Counted from the stretch's first letter, positions 33,243 to 43,754 are shown. The stretch is DNA of 47,356 bases from Peribacillus psychrosaccharolyticus ATCC 23296 (GCF_000305495.1 NZ_AJTN02000248.1:1-47356); one strand, 5' to 3'. Made by a program: numbers and translations. Notes: generated by a model from the sequence alone, not told the origin.

Positions 33243-34150
33243 AATGTATCCATCACGTCTTTATGCTTCCATTCTTTTGCGTAACCATAAGCAGTTAATC
33301 CTTCATGACTTTTTAACGCTGCGTTTGCGCCAGCTTTGAGTAACAAATTAACTACCTCAACGTTGCCAAACTCACTAGCATACATGAGCGCTGTTTTGTT
33401 ATTTTTATCTTTCGTATCTACGGCTATGTTGTGTGGAAGCAACAGACTGACGATATCACTTCGACCATTAAGCACAGCACTGATTAAAAGAGTATTTCCG
33501 CTTTTGTCTATGGTGTTAACCTGCTTCTTATCCGCCTTTATCAGCTGTTCACATACCTTCGTCTTCCCTGACTGCACAGCGTAAGCGAGCGCTGTTTCAC
33601 CAGCCTTATTGGTTACAGCTGGAGATATTCCTTCTCCCAGCAAGAGCTTCACTACTTCATCATTCCCTTTTAATGAGGCATAATGAAGGGCCGTATTCCC
33701 CTCGTTATCAACAAGATTCACTTGATCCTTATCCTGTTTAATGGCTGTCTTAAACAACTTAACAACCTCTTTTTGCATGTCAGGATTACCTTCAAGCTGA
33801 ATACTATCATTTAATGAAAGTGACAGCTGAACAAACAGCGGCATTGCTGATTGTTCACTGATTTTCGCGTTCTTTTCCATTAGTTCATTTGCGATAGCAT
33901 ACTCCTGATAAGCAATCGCATATTCAAGCGGTCGTCTACCATCCTCTGTTTCTGCTTTTAGTAGTTTCGAGTTATCATCTAAAGAATCCAACACCTGTTT
34001 TTGATTTCCAGAAGTAATGTTCTCAATAAATGCATGAAGCTCTTCAGGATCCACCTTAGCAGTTGCTGATGTATACGCATAGAAACCAGAACCGGCTGCC
34101 ACGATTATAATCAAGATTATTACTAGATATTTCTTCAAAGGAGTTTTCAT
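33224..34150 (-). CDS. Membrane-anchored ankyrin repeat protein
   Basis: 308 aa. Signal anchor at ~8-28 (YLVIILIIIVAAGSGFYAY) then an extracytoplasmic domain: a helical part with degenerate ankyrin-like motifs (~40-140), then five ankyrin repeats from ~147 to 303 (NEGNTALHYASLKGNDEVVK, KAGETALAYAVQSG, KSGNTLLISAVLNG, NNKTALMYASEFG, HEGLTAYGYAKEW). Ankyrins bind other proteins. AAAGGG precedes the ATG; the DUF5057-like gene lies upstream, separated by a terminator. Link to the pilus is positional only. Confidence 0.85.
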   Translation of the reverse strand: MKTPLKKYLVIILIIIVAAGSGFYAYTSATAKVDPEELHAFIENITSGNQKQVLDSLDDNSKLLKAETEDGRRPLEYAIAYQEYAIANELMEKNAKISEQSAMPLFVQLSLSLNDSIQLEGNPDMQKEVVKLFKTAIKQDKDQVNLVDNEGNTALHYASLKGNDEVVKLLLGEGISPAVTNKAGETALAYAVQSGKTKVCEQLIKADKKQVNTIDKSGNTLLISAVLNGRSDIVSLLLPHNIAVDTKDKNNKTALMYASEFGNVEVVNLLLKAGANAALKSHEGLTAYGYAKEWKHKDVMDTLKNSAD

Positions 34151-34179
34151 TTTACACCCTTTCTATGATGTATGTAGCG

Positions 34180-34221
34180 AAAAATAAAAAGAAAAGAGGG
34201 CATGGAGACTGCAGCCCTCTT
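34180..34221 (-). terminator. Terminator after the large Ig-like protein gene
   Basis: Minus strand AAGAGGGC, ~12-nt loop, GCCCTCTT followed by TTCTTTTTATTTTT. It lies 4 nt after the stop of the 1157-aa gene. Confidence 0.85.
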
Positions 34222-34224
34222 GTT

Positions 34225-37200
34225 TTAATACTTATCATCATCACTGTTACTACCGCCTGATTCACTAACTTTGACAATCCCCTCAGCAGTAAATGTTTTT
34301 CCTTCTTCATCAGTGACTGTAACTTTAATTTTGGATTGACCCTCACGCTGCCCTGTTACATAACCAGTACTTTCATCAAGCTTTACAGAGTAATCAGTAT
34401 CAAGTTGTTCATATTTAATACTTTTAATAATATTTGTTGCATCTCCTGGATGTTTCATAAAGTTAATTTTCTGAGTCTCACCTTTAGCAAGGTTGATCGT
34501 AGGTATTGAAATGGATGTCATTGGTTGTCCAACTTTTACTTTTACGGTTGTTGTAACCTTTCCATCAAGCGATGTTACTTCAAGTGTAGTTTCACCTGTA
34601 GCATTGCCTTGAATTATCCCTTTTTTATTGTCTAATACCGAGGCAATAGTCGGGCTGAGAGAAGTCCACACCACGTCCTTATATGTAGCATTACTAGGTT
34701 CAACCGTAACCGTAAATTTATCGAAAATCTCTGATTTGTCGATTTTCACCTCATTTGGTGTCACTATGATATTTGTGACGGGAACATTTTTCACAGTAAT
34801 AGTAGCTGTTTTTTCAGTCCTGACTCCTTCTGAATTTAGTCCCGCGACAAATAGTTTAATTGTACCTTCTTTTAAACCTTTAATAGTGAAGTCATCTTTA
34901 TTAATAGAAGCAGTTTTCTTATTATCCGGCTCATCAGCAAGCCAAACTTCTAAACTAGATTTACCATCTTCAGGTTTTATTGCTGTAATCGGCAAGGGTA
35001 GTGTCTGCCCAATTTCTATGTCCATATCTTTTACAGTGAATTCTTCAACTGGAATCCGCACGGTAACCGTTGTACTAGCTTCTTTTACATTCCCAAAGTT
35101 ATCAGTCACTTTTACTTTAACCGTGGTCTGACCTTCCTTAATTACCTTAGCGACCCCCGTGGAAGGATTAATCGTTAGATTTTTCCCGCCACTTTCTTCA
35201 CTCCAGACAATCTCCTTAATTCCGGAATTTTCAGGAAGCATTTTTAAATCAATGCTGAAATTCTTTTCAGAACCTTTGCTTAAAACATAGCTTTCAGGGA
35301 GTTTAATTCCGGCTAAAGCCACGTCAGCAAAGAAATTAATAGAATTAAAAGCTGGTTTTTCTTTTTTCTCGGTTAGATCTGTATAACTTAAGAATGAATC
35401 GGTAAGAGCATATTGACCTTTCTTAATTGGTGTTACTTGAACAGTAAAAGTCATTGGCTCTGCAATAAATTTATCGCCTGACTTTTTATATGTGATATTT
35501 GATAAAGTCTTTTCTAATTGAATCCCGGTTTGTTCATTCCCAGTTTGTATTCCATCTGAGCTGACTTTCAAATTGGCAGGGAATGTTTCTATTAGCTTCA
35601 AATTTGGAACATTCACTATATTAGTCTTAATTGCCGACGCGGCAGTCCCAGTAATATCCTTAGGAGTAACTGTATAGGTGATCATAATCGGTTCACCCGT
35701 TTTCACAGGGTTAGATACTGAAACAGACCGATTTACTTCTAAGCTTGCTGTTATCTTTTGAATGGTAACATTAACCACCTTTTCACTCACTGCGCCAGAA
35801 GCATCCGTAGCTTGAATCTTTATAATGGCCCTGCCGCCATTTGGCATTTCATGTCTCAATGATTCATTTATGGTCGATCCATTAGTGACATCATTATTGG
35901 ACAAGACTAATTTGTCATTTATAAACACCTTAGTAGACACTTTCTTATCTTTCATATCATAATCCTGTAGTGTATATGATAATTCGATATTTTGATTTGT
36001 TGGAATGATTTGATTCTCTGAAGGTGTATGCACAGTAATTTCCGGTGCATGATTCGAACCTAGAAATGCTCGATACATTGTATTGACGAATAATCGTTGT
36101 TCTTCATCAGGAAACCCAGTACTTGTATGCCCAGTTCCTGAATAAGTAATGTTCCCCTTAGAATACGTATAATAATGATTCCAACTGTCATTCGCATCCC
36201 GGCTATCTTCATCAATGTTATACCATGAAATGATATCCGGATCTTCTAAATCCAGCGTAAAATACTGATTATGCGTTTTTGCAATTGTGATATTTGTTTT
36301 TTCCCTACCTTGACCATCTTTATCAATTGGAAAAGGATATGATGTAATTAGCCCTTTATTCATTATCTTTGTATTAGTTGCTGGATTTGGCGCAGCATAA
36401 CCTAGATTCGTCATTGGATCATTTTGTCCAGTTGCCTGTCGAAAATTTTTAACCCAGTTGTTGGTTCCTGTATTGTTTTCTATAAAGATTGTATCATGTG
36501 TGAACATGACACTTTGTTTAGAGTTAATATAGGCATTAACAGAATCCGCTGCTGTTTGGTTAATAGCGGCTGTTTGATTATACGAATCTGCAAAACCAAA
36601 GATCACCATATCGTATTTACCATTAATCGTTTGATGAACAGACGAGTTAAATGTTGCCATATTGACTACATCTATTTCAATATTGTATTCCCCTGTTCTT
36701 TTTAGATAGGACTGCTTCATATTTGATTCCGTCTTTAATGAACTCGCATTTGAACTATTCGTCACTTGAAGAACTTTTACATCTACTGACTTTCCCTTAA
36801 AGTTGACCATGCCTTTTTCATAACTTTTTAGGTTGTTAGCACTATCAACTAGTTCAAGTTTCCAGTATCGAACCCCAGAATAGCCCTTCGGCAATTGATA
36901 GGATAAGTTTGTTGAAGAAGAAGTTATCTCTTCCTCGACCATTATTTCATCTGTGGTATATTTATCGTCAAAATTAGAATCAATATACAGCTTGGCTTTT
37001 AAGCTTCTAGAATTGACATCAGCAGGAACGGCTACATTCATAGTAAAATCCAGCGTCTGTCCTGGCTCATATTGCTTAGTGGTACTTGGTTCTTGGCTCA
37101 AGGTGTAGCTAGGAACTTGCTGATAGGCACCGGTCTTAATAAATTGATTAAAACCATTATCATCATATTTATAATTTATAAAAGGGTAATACCAAAAAGT

Positions 37201-37698
37201 TTCCACAGACGAGCTAACTATAAACACATTTTTAAAGTTACTATTTACATATTTCCCAAAATTAGACTTCATTTTATTTCCTGTATTTATACTGTCTTTA
37301 TGTATAATAACCGGCTGACCTTTATTAATAAAATCATTAATAATTTCATTTGCTTTTAAGTTCGTAATATCATTCATTACGTTACTAGTATTATGCTCTT
37401 TTTTGACTACTCCTGTACTTGTATAGCTCCCGTCCATAATAGCTATGACATCATACTTTCCATCTAATTCCTCACGTAATGCGACAAATTTCTTCATCGT
37501 CATCGTTGTCTTTGTATATTGATAATTTCCTTTGCTTAGATAATTATCTATTTGGCTGTTACCACTGGCCACTATCTCAAGCACCCGTAATTTTGAACCT
37601 GATTGAATAGCTGCTTCGGCATTATTTGGCATTGGTGTGAAAATCGAAAAAATCAGCAATAATGACAAAAAGATTGTAATTAGTCTCTTCATGTCCAT
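34225..37698 (-). CDS. Large secreted protein, DUF5057-like with BIG2-type Ig domains
   Basis: About 1157 aa; an ATG at 37698 has AGAGAG 8 nt upstream, two codons inside the longest reading. Signal peptide MKRLITIFLSLLLIFSIF..NNAEA. The N-terminal half repeats twice a fold beginning KLRVLEIVASGNSQ and DVKVLQVTNSSNAS, each leading to KYDVIAIMDGSY or KYDMVIFGFADSY and PVIIHKDSI or SVMFTHDTI, matching what I recall of DUF5057 proteins. Then Ig-like segments (HAPEITVHTPSENQIIPTN; a KTGEPIMITYTVTP domain) and three BIG2-type domains to the C terminus. It ends in a short Ser/Asp tail without sortase motif. Likely a surface or matrix protein; binding partner unknown. Confidence 0.78.
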   Translation of the reverse strand: MDMKRLITIFLSLLLIFSIFTPMPNNAEAAIQSGSKLRVLEIVASGNSQIDNYLSKGNYQYTKTTMTMKKFVALREELDGKYDVIAIMDGSYTSTGVVKKEHNTSNVMNDITNLKANEIINDFINKGQPVIIHKDSINTGNKMKSNFGKYVNSNFKNVFIVSSSVETFWYYPFINYKYDDNGFNQFIKTGAYQQVPSYTLSQEPSTTKQYEPGQTLDFTMNVAVPADVNSRSLKAKLYIDSNFDDKYTTDEIMVEEEITSSSTNLSYQLPKGYSGVRYWKLELVDSANNLKSYEKGMVNFKGKSVDVKVLQVTNSSNASSLKTESNMKQSYLKRTGEYNIEIDVVNMATFNSSVHQTINGKYDMVIFGFADSYNQTAAINQTAADSVNAYINSKQSVMFTHDTIFIENNTGTNNWVKNFRQATGQNDPMTNLGYAAPNPATNTKIMNKGLITSYPFPIDKDGQGREKTNITIAKTHNQYFTLDLEDPDIISWYNIDEDSRDANDSWNHYYTYSKGNITYSGTGHTSTGFPDEEQRLFVNTMYRAFLGSNHAPEITVHTPSENQIIPTNQNIELSYTLQDYDMKDKKVSTKVFINDKLVLSNNDVTNGSTINESLRHEMPNGGRAIIKIQATDASGAVSEKVVNVTIQKITASLEVNRSVSVSNPVKTGEPIMITYTVTPKDITGTAASAIKTNIVNVPNLKLIETFPANLKVSSDGIQTGNEQTGIQLEKTLSNITYKKSGDKFIAEPMTFTVQVTPIKKGQYALTDSFLSYTDLTEKKEKPAFNSINFFADVALAGIKLPESYVLSKGSEKNFSIDLKMLPENSGIKEIVWSEESGGKNLTINPSTGVAKVIKEGQTTVKVKVTDNFGNVKEASTTVTVRIPVEEFTVKDMDIEIGQTLPLPITAIKPEDGKSSLEVWLADEPDNKKTASINKDDFTIKGLKEGTIKLFVAGLNSEGVRTEKTATITVKNVPVTNIIVTPNEVKIDKSEIFDKFTVTVEPSNATYKDVVWTSLSPTIASVLDNKKGIIQGNATGETTLEVTSLDGKVTTTVKVKVGQPMTSISIPTINLAKGETQKINFMKHPGDATNIIKSIKYEQLDTDYSVKLDESTGYVTGQREGQSKIKVTVTDEEGKTFTAEGIVKVSESGGSNSDDDKY

Positions 37699-37739
37699 AC
37701 ACATCGCTCTCTTATAATCTATTATTATTCCTTACTTTT

Positions 37740-37767
37740 ATTATATAACGCAGTTTACCAGTGTCCT
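37740..37767 (-). promoter_or_regulatory. Candidate promoter of the large Ig-like protein gene
   Basis: Minus strand -35 AGGACA (37767-37762), 16-nt spacer, -10 TATAAT (37745-37740), about 40 nt before the start codon. Confidence 0.45.
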
Positions 37768-37811
37768 ACAAAAATATTGTTTATTTTACAAATTTTGTGA
37801 CATAGGTAGAC

Positions 37812-38972
37812 TTATCCCACATACTGAGCAACTTTGTTCCTTCCGGCTTGTTTAGCCCCTGTATACATGGCACGATCTGCGTGACGGATCAGTGCTTGTT
37901 CATCATCGGCATCATTAGGCGCGGTGGCAACACCCATACTTGCTGTAATCGTCACCAGCTGTTTGGAGCGGTACTCATCGAGATCTGAATGGACCGCGAA
38001 TGGTTTATTGGCAATCGATAAGCGAATAAATTCAGCAAATTTAAAGGCTTCTTCCTTTGCTAAATTCGGTAGAAGGATAACGAACTCTTCCCCGCCATAT
38101 CTGGCTAACGTTCCCGTTTTACCCACAATTGAATTCAGTCGTTCTGCTAACTGGCAAAGGATTTCATTGCCGCTTTGATGTCCAAAACTGTCGTTTACCG
38201 CTTTAAATCGATCAATATCGATCAAAATGAGTGAGACATTTTTAGTAATGTGATTAGTTAGATTCGTAAATTGTACTTGTAGTTCTCGTTCTATATATCG
38301 GAAATTATATAAATTTGTTAATGGACAGCGCTCACTTTGCTGCATGGCAAGTGAGTGGTGCCGAGCATTTTCAATAGCCACACCGAGATATGAGCAAAGA
38401 ATATCCATAATCATCATTTGATGGTTTTCATAGGCGCGTTTTTTTGTCGATACAAGCATGACTTCTGCTACAACCAGCTTGTCTCTGACAATCGGAATCG
38501 TCATAATACTCTCTATATTTGGCTCAATGATGCCCATATCGAGATGCTTCCATTCCTTGCGAGAATGAAAGAGTAACGCTTTCCCAGTCTGCCAAACTTC
38601 TCCGGTAATCCCAAGTCCATTCCGCAGCGGCTCAATATTTTTTTCAATAGCCTCGCCATTTTCAAAATAGCGCAGTAGATGAATTTCCTTTTCCGCGTTA
38701 TATATATCGAATATATAGCCCTGTTCAGTCTCAACAATCGTCGATATCCGATTGATGAATAATTCAAGGACACCATCGATATGCAGTTTTTGAGTAAGCT
38801 GATGACCAAATTCTCCAGCACTTTTCAAATGAATATTAATCTGTTTAGATTGTTTATATAGTTTTAAAATCCAAGTCAAACTAATGACAGGTACACCAAT
38901 AAGAAGAATTGAAAGTAGTCCGATTTGTTGATAGAGAATGAATAAGATAATTCCGATTGGCAGTATCAACAA
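37812..38972 (-). CDS. GGDEF diguanylate cyclase, C-terminal part (GAF-GGDEF)
   Basis: 386 aa drawn from an internal TTG. After two membrane segments come a GAF-like domain (~60-205: LFINRISTIVETEQGYIFDIY, GLGITGEVWQTGKALLF) and a GGDEF domain (~215-380) with LTNLYNFRYIERELQ, ILIDIDRFKAVNDSFGHQ and the active site RYGGEEFVILLP. The usual RxxD inhibitory site five residues before the motif is absent (GKTGTLARYGG), so product inhibition there is unlikely. The frame upstream reads LWDGIATLLILPIGI and joins the N-terminal membrane part; total ~573 aa resembles B. subtilis DgcP (YtrP). Confidence 0.85.
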   Translation of the reverse strand: MLILPIGIILFILYQQIGLLSILLIGVPVISLTWILKLYKQSKQINIHLKSAGEFGHQLTQKLHIDGVLELFINRISTIVETEQGYIFDIYNAEKEIHLLRYFENGEAIEKNIEPLRNGLGITGEVWQTGKALLFHSRKEWKHLDMGIIEPNIESIMTIPIVRDKLVVAEVMLVSTKKRAYENHQMMIMDILCSYLGVAIENARHHSLAMQQSERCPLTNLYNFRYIERELQVQFTNLTNHITKNVSLILIDIDRFKAVNDSFGHQSGNEILCQLAERLNSIVGKTGTLARYGGEEFVILLPNLAKEEAFKFAEFIRLSIANKPFAVHSDLDEYRSKQLVTITASMGVATAPNDADDEQALIRHADRAMYTGAKQAGRNKVAQYVG

Positions 38973-38977
38973 AGTCG

Positions 38978-39532
38978 CTATGCCATCCCATAAGAGACCT
39001 TCATCCTTAAACGTGAATTTCTTATTATGTAAAAATAGTCTGAGATGGAGAGCGTAATTGAGTTGGTAACAAAATAGACTAACTGGTAGACCATGATTAA
39101 AACAATGTGCTTTCCATCTAGTGTTGAACCAAATTGATGATCACCGCCAAATGAATAATAGGCTAAACCGCTCATTAAACTCATAATAAAAAATATTAGT
39201 GAATTAAGCGGAATGCGATATACTTCCGTGCGTCGTATGTGTACCATCAAAAGGATAAATATGAAGGAAATCTGTGTCGCAATGATTTCTGCTGATAATC
39301 CAAATTCGAGAAAGAGAGCTAAAGAAACACCTTGTACGACCGTTACCGGTTCCTTGTTAATCATGATCGGCAACATGGAAAGAATGCACATTAATGCTAG
39401 AAAGGCTAAAATGTGCCATTCCATGCCGATGAATTGAGGAGGAAAATAATGAAACGTCAGCCAGAGACCTATTGGAAAAACTAGTGCCCATAATCCCCAT
39501 ATAGTCCATATTTTTCGCTTTGAAATCACCAT
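38978..39532 (-). CDS. GGDEF protein, N-terminal membrane part (frameshifted)
   Basis: 184 aa with about five membrane segments (IWGLWALVFPIGLWLTF.., ILMVYQLVYFVTNSITLSI), ATG after AAGGAGGGGG. The frame fails at GACTATTTTTACAT (T5, forward about 39025-39029): with one more T it reads SDYFLHNKKFTFKDEGLLWDG and runs straight into the GAF-GGDEF part. The two pieces are one gene for a membrane diguanylate cyclase. Either a sequencing indel or an inactivating mutation. Confidence 0.82.
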   Translation of the reverse strand: MVISKRKIWTIWGLWALVFPIGLWLTFHYFPPQFIGMEWHILAFLALMCILSMLPIMINKEPVTVVQGVSLALFLEFGLSAEIIATQISFIFILLMVHIRRTEVYRIPLNSLIFFIMSLMSGLAYYSFGGDHQFGSTLDGKHIVLIMVYQLVYFVTNSITLSISDYFYIIRNSRLRMKVSYGMA

Positions 39533-39637
39533 TTCCCCCTCCTTCTTCCAAAAACTATGTAAATATTGGTAAAATAGTCCTTGTTTTTAAATATTTTAGC
39601 AAATATTTGGATTAAAGTCACACTAATTAGATAGTTT

Positions 39638-40921
39638 TCAGAAAATTATTTTCTTTTTTAAGTAAGGACGAACGAAGGCAACAAAATATAATGAACCAGT
39701 AAAAATGAGTATTTCATTTTCTTTTACCGTATTTAGGCCGTATTCAGCGGCTTCTTTCCAATCAGAGAAGGCCATTTTATCAGCTAATTTACTTGCTTTA
39801 AGTAAATCCTCAAGACTGGAAGCTCGATCAATGTCTATCTGCGTCAAAATCAGTGCGGATGCATGTTCATCAATGAGATGCAGCATGTCGTCGAATTTTT
39901 TATCTTGTAAAGCTGTAAAGACAAAACGATAGTTCTTATCAGGATAACGTTCCTGTAAGGTTTTAATAAGAACTGTAATGCCGGCAGGATTATGAGCACC
40001 ATCAATGATTACCTGCGGATTCAGCATTTCGAATCTGCCGTTCCATTTTGAAGCAAGTAACCCCTTCCGAATACTTTCTTCATTTATTTGATAACCATAT
40101 TGCTGATTCAATAGTAAGATCGCCGAAACACCAAGTGCTGCATTGTCTACCTGATGTCTGCCAAACATAGGTTGAATCAGGTCTATGAATTCTACCTCTC
40201 CAAATGTAAGTGAAAAAGATTGAGTTTGATTCTGTATTTGATAGCTGCTTATCTTTAAATCTTGGTCTATCCTGTAAAGCCGTGCTGACTGTTCGGCTGC
40301 CTTTGCAGCAATCACACTGGAAGGTTCCTGAGCACGTACACCTGTTATGACTGGTACTGCTTGTTTGATGATGCCCGCTTTTTCAAAAGCAATATCCGCT
40401 AGTGTATTCCCTAGAATATTCGTATGGTCAAGTCCAATAGAAGTTATCACTGAAAGAAGCGGTGTAATGACATTGGTCGAATCTAGTCGACCACCTAACC
40501 CCGTTTCAATAACAGCGATATCAACCTTCCTTTTTTCAAAGTACATAAAAGAAAGAACCGTCAAAATTTCGAAATAGGTGGCACCATATTCTTCAATAAC
40601 CGGTAACGCATTATTTATTAAGTCAAGTAAGTCCTTGTCTGAAATTTGAGTGTTATTAATCATAATTCGTTCATTCACTCGTTCTAGATGCGGAGAGGTA
40701 AACGTTCCTGTCTGTAAACCAGACTGTATTAATATTTGCTTGATCACATTTAGGGTTGAACCCTTTCCATTGGTACCAGCGATATGAATGGACCGGAATT
40801 TTCTTTCTGGATTACCTAGAGCTGTTAGGATAGACTCCATTCTCCCTAGGCCAAAATCCATGCCCAATGCTGATTCTCGAGTATGTAAATAGTTCATCAT
40901 TTCTTCCACTGTGTTAAACAA
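39638..40921 (-). CDS. folC: Folylpolyglutamate synthase / dihydrofolate synthase
   Basis: 427 aa. P-loop HIAGTNGKGST (46-56), SPHLERVNERI, the Mur-ligase core VIETGLGGRLDSTNVI and SIGLDHTNILGNTLADIAFEKAGIIK, and the C-terminal domain DGAHNPAGI. It adds glutamates to folates, retaining them in the cell. In B. subtilis folC precedes comC and follows valS; here it follows valS and is next to the GGDEF gene and the pilus region. Confidence 0.97.
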   Translation of the reverse strand: MFNTVEEMMNYLHTRESALGMDFGLGRMESILTALGNPERKFRSIHIAGTNGKGSTLNVIKQILIQSGLQTGTFTSPHLERVNERIMINNTQISDKDLLDLINNALPVIEEYGATYFEILTVLSFMYFEKRKVDIAVIETGLGGRLDSTNVITPLLSVITSIGLDHTNILGNTLADIAFEKAGIIKQAVPVITGVRAQEPSSVIAAKAAEQSARLYRIDQDLKISSYQIQNQTQSFSLTFGEVEFIDLIQPMFGRHQVDNAALGVSAILLLNQQYGYQINEESIRKGLLASKWNGRFEMLNPQVIIDGAHNPAGITVLIKTLQERYPDKNYRFVFTALQDKKFDDMLHLIDEHASALILTQIDIDRASSLEDLLKASKLADKMAFSDWKEAAEYGLNTVKENEILIFTGSLYFVAFVRPYLKKKIIF

Positions 40922-40983
40922 TTAGTTCCACTCCTCATGGCTGCACTGTAAATTTTTCTTTCCATATTACCATTCTTCTATTT

Positions 40984-41024
40984 AAAAAGCCCGCTGAAAA
41001 TAACAACATGTTATTTTCAGCGGG
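40984..41024 (-). terminator. Terminator downstream of valS
   Basis: Minus strand CCCGCTGAAAATAAC, loop ATGTT, GTTATTTTCAGCGGG then CTTTTTAAA. A perfect 15-bp stem 8 nt after the valS stop; folC transcription must pass it or start anew. Confidence 0.93.
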
Positions 41025-41031
41025 TATTAGC

Positions 41032-43683
41032 TTACAGTTGCTTTAATTCTTGAATCCGGCTGATTACCGCATCACGTTTTTCTACATAATCTTTTTCTTT
41101 GGCACGTTCTTCTTCAATGACAGCTGCTGGGGCTTTTTTAACAAAGCCTTCGTTGCCTAGTTTTTTCTGAACACGTTCTACTTCCTTGTTCAGTTTCTCG
41201 CACTCTTTATCTAAACGTTTAATTTCATCCTCAATATTGATTAAGCCTTTCAGTGGTAGAATAAGTTCAACACCCGTAACAACGGCAGTCATCGCTTGTG
41301 CTGGCCCTTCTACATTTACACCAATCGTTAATTCCTCAGGATTACAGAAACGGTCAAGGTAAGCACGATTTTTCTCAAGCTTCGCAACGATTGACTCGTC
41401 TTTTGCTTTTAACATCAAGTTGATTTTCTTACTCATCGGCGTATTTACTTCTGCCCGGATGTTACGAACAGAACGAATAATTTCAACAAGAAGCTTCATT
41501 TCTTCTGCCGCTTCTGTATTTGTCAATGCAGGATCAACCGTCGGCCACGCTGCAATGGTGATGGATTCCCCATTATGCGGCAAGTTCTGCCATATTTCCT
41601 CGGTAATAAACGGCATAAACGGGTGAAGCAGGCGCATTGTGTTGTCAAGGACATAAGCAAGGATTGAACGTGTTGTTTTCTTCGCTGCTTCGTCTTCACC
41701 GTATAATGGCAGTTTCGCCATTTCGATATACCAGTCACAGAAGTCATCCCAGATGAAGTTATATAGGGCACGGCCAACTTCACCGAACTCATATTTGTCA
41801 GCTAGTCTTGTTACTGTTTCAATCGTTTCATTTAAACGAGTTAAAATCCAGTTATCAGCTACTGATTTTTCACCGCTTAAATCAATTTCTTCATATGTTA
41901 AGCCGTCCATGTTCATCAAGGCAAAGCGCGAAGCATTCCAGATCTTATTCGCAAAGTTCCATACGGATTCCACTTTTTCCGTACTGTAACGTAAATCTTG
42001 ACCTGGTGAACCGCTTGTTGATAAGAAATAACGTAATGAATCGGCGCCATACTTCTCGATTACTTCCATTGGATCGACACCATTACCTAGTGATTTACTC
42101 ATTTTCCGTCCTTGTTCATCACGAACCAGTCCGTGAATAAGTACATCTTTGAATGGGCGTTCTCCTGTAAATTCAATACCTTGGAAGATCATCCGTGATA
42201 CCCAGAAGAAAATGATATCATAACCAGTTACAAGAGCGCCGGTTGGGTAATAGCGTTTGAAATCAGCTTGGTCAGTATCCGGCCAGCCCATTGTTGAAAA
42301 TGGCCATAGCGCTGAGCTGAACCAAGTATCTAAAACGTCATTATCCTGTTCCCACATCTCGCTGTCTGCTGGTGCTTCTTGCCCAACATAGACTTCGCCT
42401 GTTTCTTTATGGTACCAAGCAGGAATTCTATGTCCCCACCATAGCTGACGAGAAATACACCAATCATGAATATTCTCCATCCAGCGTAAGTACGTATTTT
42501 CAAACCGTTCAGGAACAAAATTAACTTTTTCGTCCTCGGATTTCTTCTGTAATTCAATAGAAGCATCAGCAAGCGGCTGCATTTTTACAAACCATTGTGT
42601 TGAAAGATAAGGTTCTACAACAGCTCCGCTTCGTTCTGAGTGGCCAACTGAGTGAAGATGTTCTTCAATTTTGAACAATACACCTTGTTCTTGAAGATCC
42701 TTAACAATTTGCTTACGGCATTCAAAACGATCCATTCCTTCATAAATACCAGCTTTCGCATTCATCGTACCGTCTTCGTTCATTACGAGAATACGTTCCA
42801 GATTATGACGGTTCCCCACTTCAAAGTCATTCGGATCATGTGCCGGTGTAATTTTTACAACCCCTGAACCAAAATCAATTTCTACATAATCATCGCCAAC
42901 AATCGGAATTTCACGTCCAACGATTGGTAAAATAACAGTTTTCCCAATCAGGTGTTTATAACGATCGTCTTCTGGATGAACGGCAATTGCTGTGTCACCA
43001 AGCATCGTTTCTGGACGAGTAGTTGCTATTTCAATTTCACCTGAACCATCAGCAAGCGGATATTTCATATGATAGAAAGCACCTTGAACATCCTTATGAA
43101 TAACCTCTATATCCGAAAGAGCCGTTTTCGTAGCTGGATCCCAGTTGATGATTCGTTCCCCGCGGTAGATCAGCCCTTTTTTGTATAAGTCAACAAACAC
43201 TTTATTAACAGCTTTCGACAAACCTGAATCAAGGGTAAAGCGTTCACGGGAGTAATCCAGACCCAGTCCTAATTTCGCCCATTGATCACGAATATGTCCT
43301 GCATACTCTTCTTTCCACTTCCATGTTTCTTCGAGGAATTTCTCGCGGCCTAGGTCATAACGGCTAATGCCGTCTGCACGAAGTTTTTGTTCTACTTTCG
43401 CTTGAGTAGCAATCCCCGCATGGTCCATTCCCGGCAGCCACAGTACATCCATTCCTTGCATCCGTTTCATACGAGTCAGAATGTCTTGGAGCGTGGTATC
43501 CCATGCATGACCTAAATGAAGCTTTCCTGTAACATTCGGCGGCGGAATGACAATCGTATACGGTTCTTTTGTTTCATCAGGTGCGGCTTCAAAGTATTTC
43601 CCTTCTAACCACCACTCATAGCGGCCTTTTTCGATACTTTGCGGATCATATTTCGTTGGCATTGATTGTAGATTATCTTCCAT
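41032..43683 (-). CDS. valS: Valyl-tRNA synthetase
   Basis: 883 aa from the ATG at 43683, with AGGAGG directly upstream (B. subtilis 880); an in-frame extension 38 codons longer reads through the T-box terminator and is rejected. Class I motifs [14 protein letters not shown] (HIGH) and [11 protein letters not shown] (KMSKS), the editing domain ([19 protein letters not shown]), and a C-terminal coiled coil (~815-883: [22 protein letters not shown]). It charges tRNA-Val and is controlled by the T-box leader. Confidence 0.98.
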   Translation of the reverse strand: MEDNLQSMPTKYDPQSIEKGRYEWWLEGKYFEAAPDETKEPYTIVIPPPNVTGKLHLGHAWDTTLQDILTRMKRMQGMDVLWLPGMDHAGIATQAKVEQKLRADGISRYDLGREKFLEETWKWKEEYAGHIRDQWAKLGLGLDYSRERFTLDSGLSKAVNKVFVDLYKKGLIYRGERIINWDPATKTALSDIEVIHKDVQGAFYHMKYPLADGSGEIEIATTRPETMLGDTAIAVHPEDDRYKHLIGKTVILPIVGREIPIVGDDYVEIDFGSGVVKITPAHDPNDFEVGNRHNLERILVMNEDGTMNAKAGIYEGMDRFECRKQIVKDLQEQGVLFKIEEHLHSVGHSERSGAVVEPYLSTQWFVKMQPLADASIELQKKSEDEKVNFVPERFENTYLRWMENIHDWCISRQLWWGHRIPAWYHKETGEVYVGQEAPADSEMWEQDNDVLDTWFSSALWPFSTMGWPDTDQADFKRYYPTGALVTGYDIIFFWVSRMIFQGIEFTGERPFKDVLIHGLVRDEQGRKMSKSLGNGVDPMEVIEKYGADSLRYFLSTSGSPGQDLRYSTEKVESVWNFANKIWNASRFALMNMDGLTYEEIDLSGEKSVADNWILTRLNETIETVTRLADKYEFGEVGRALYNFIWDDFCDWYIEMAKLPLYGEDEAAKKTTRSILAYVLDNTMRLLHPFMPFITEEIWQNLPHNGESITIAAWPTVDPALTNTEAAEEMKLLVEIIRSVRNIRAEVNTPMSKKINLMLKAKDESIVAKLEKNRAYLDRFCNPEELTIGVNVEGPAQAMTAVVTGVELILPLKGLINIEDEIKRLDKECEKLNKEVERVQKKLGNEGFVKKAPAAVIEEERAKEKDYVEKRDAVISRIQELKQL

Positions 43684-43713
43684 AATTATTCCTCCTATAA
43701 TGGCTTTTTTTCC

Positions 43714-43754
43714 ATAAAAAAACTTCCTCATCTCAAAAGGACGAAGGAAGTTTT
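43714..43754 (-). terminator. T-box regulated terminator of valS
   Basis: Minus strand AAACTTCCT and AGGAAGTTT pair around GTCCTTTTGAGATG, followed by TTTTTAT. Its 5' half can pair instead into the antiterminator containing the T-box. Confidence 0.9.
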
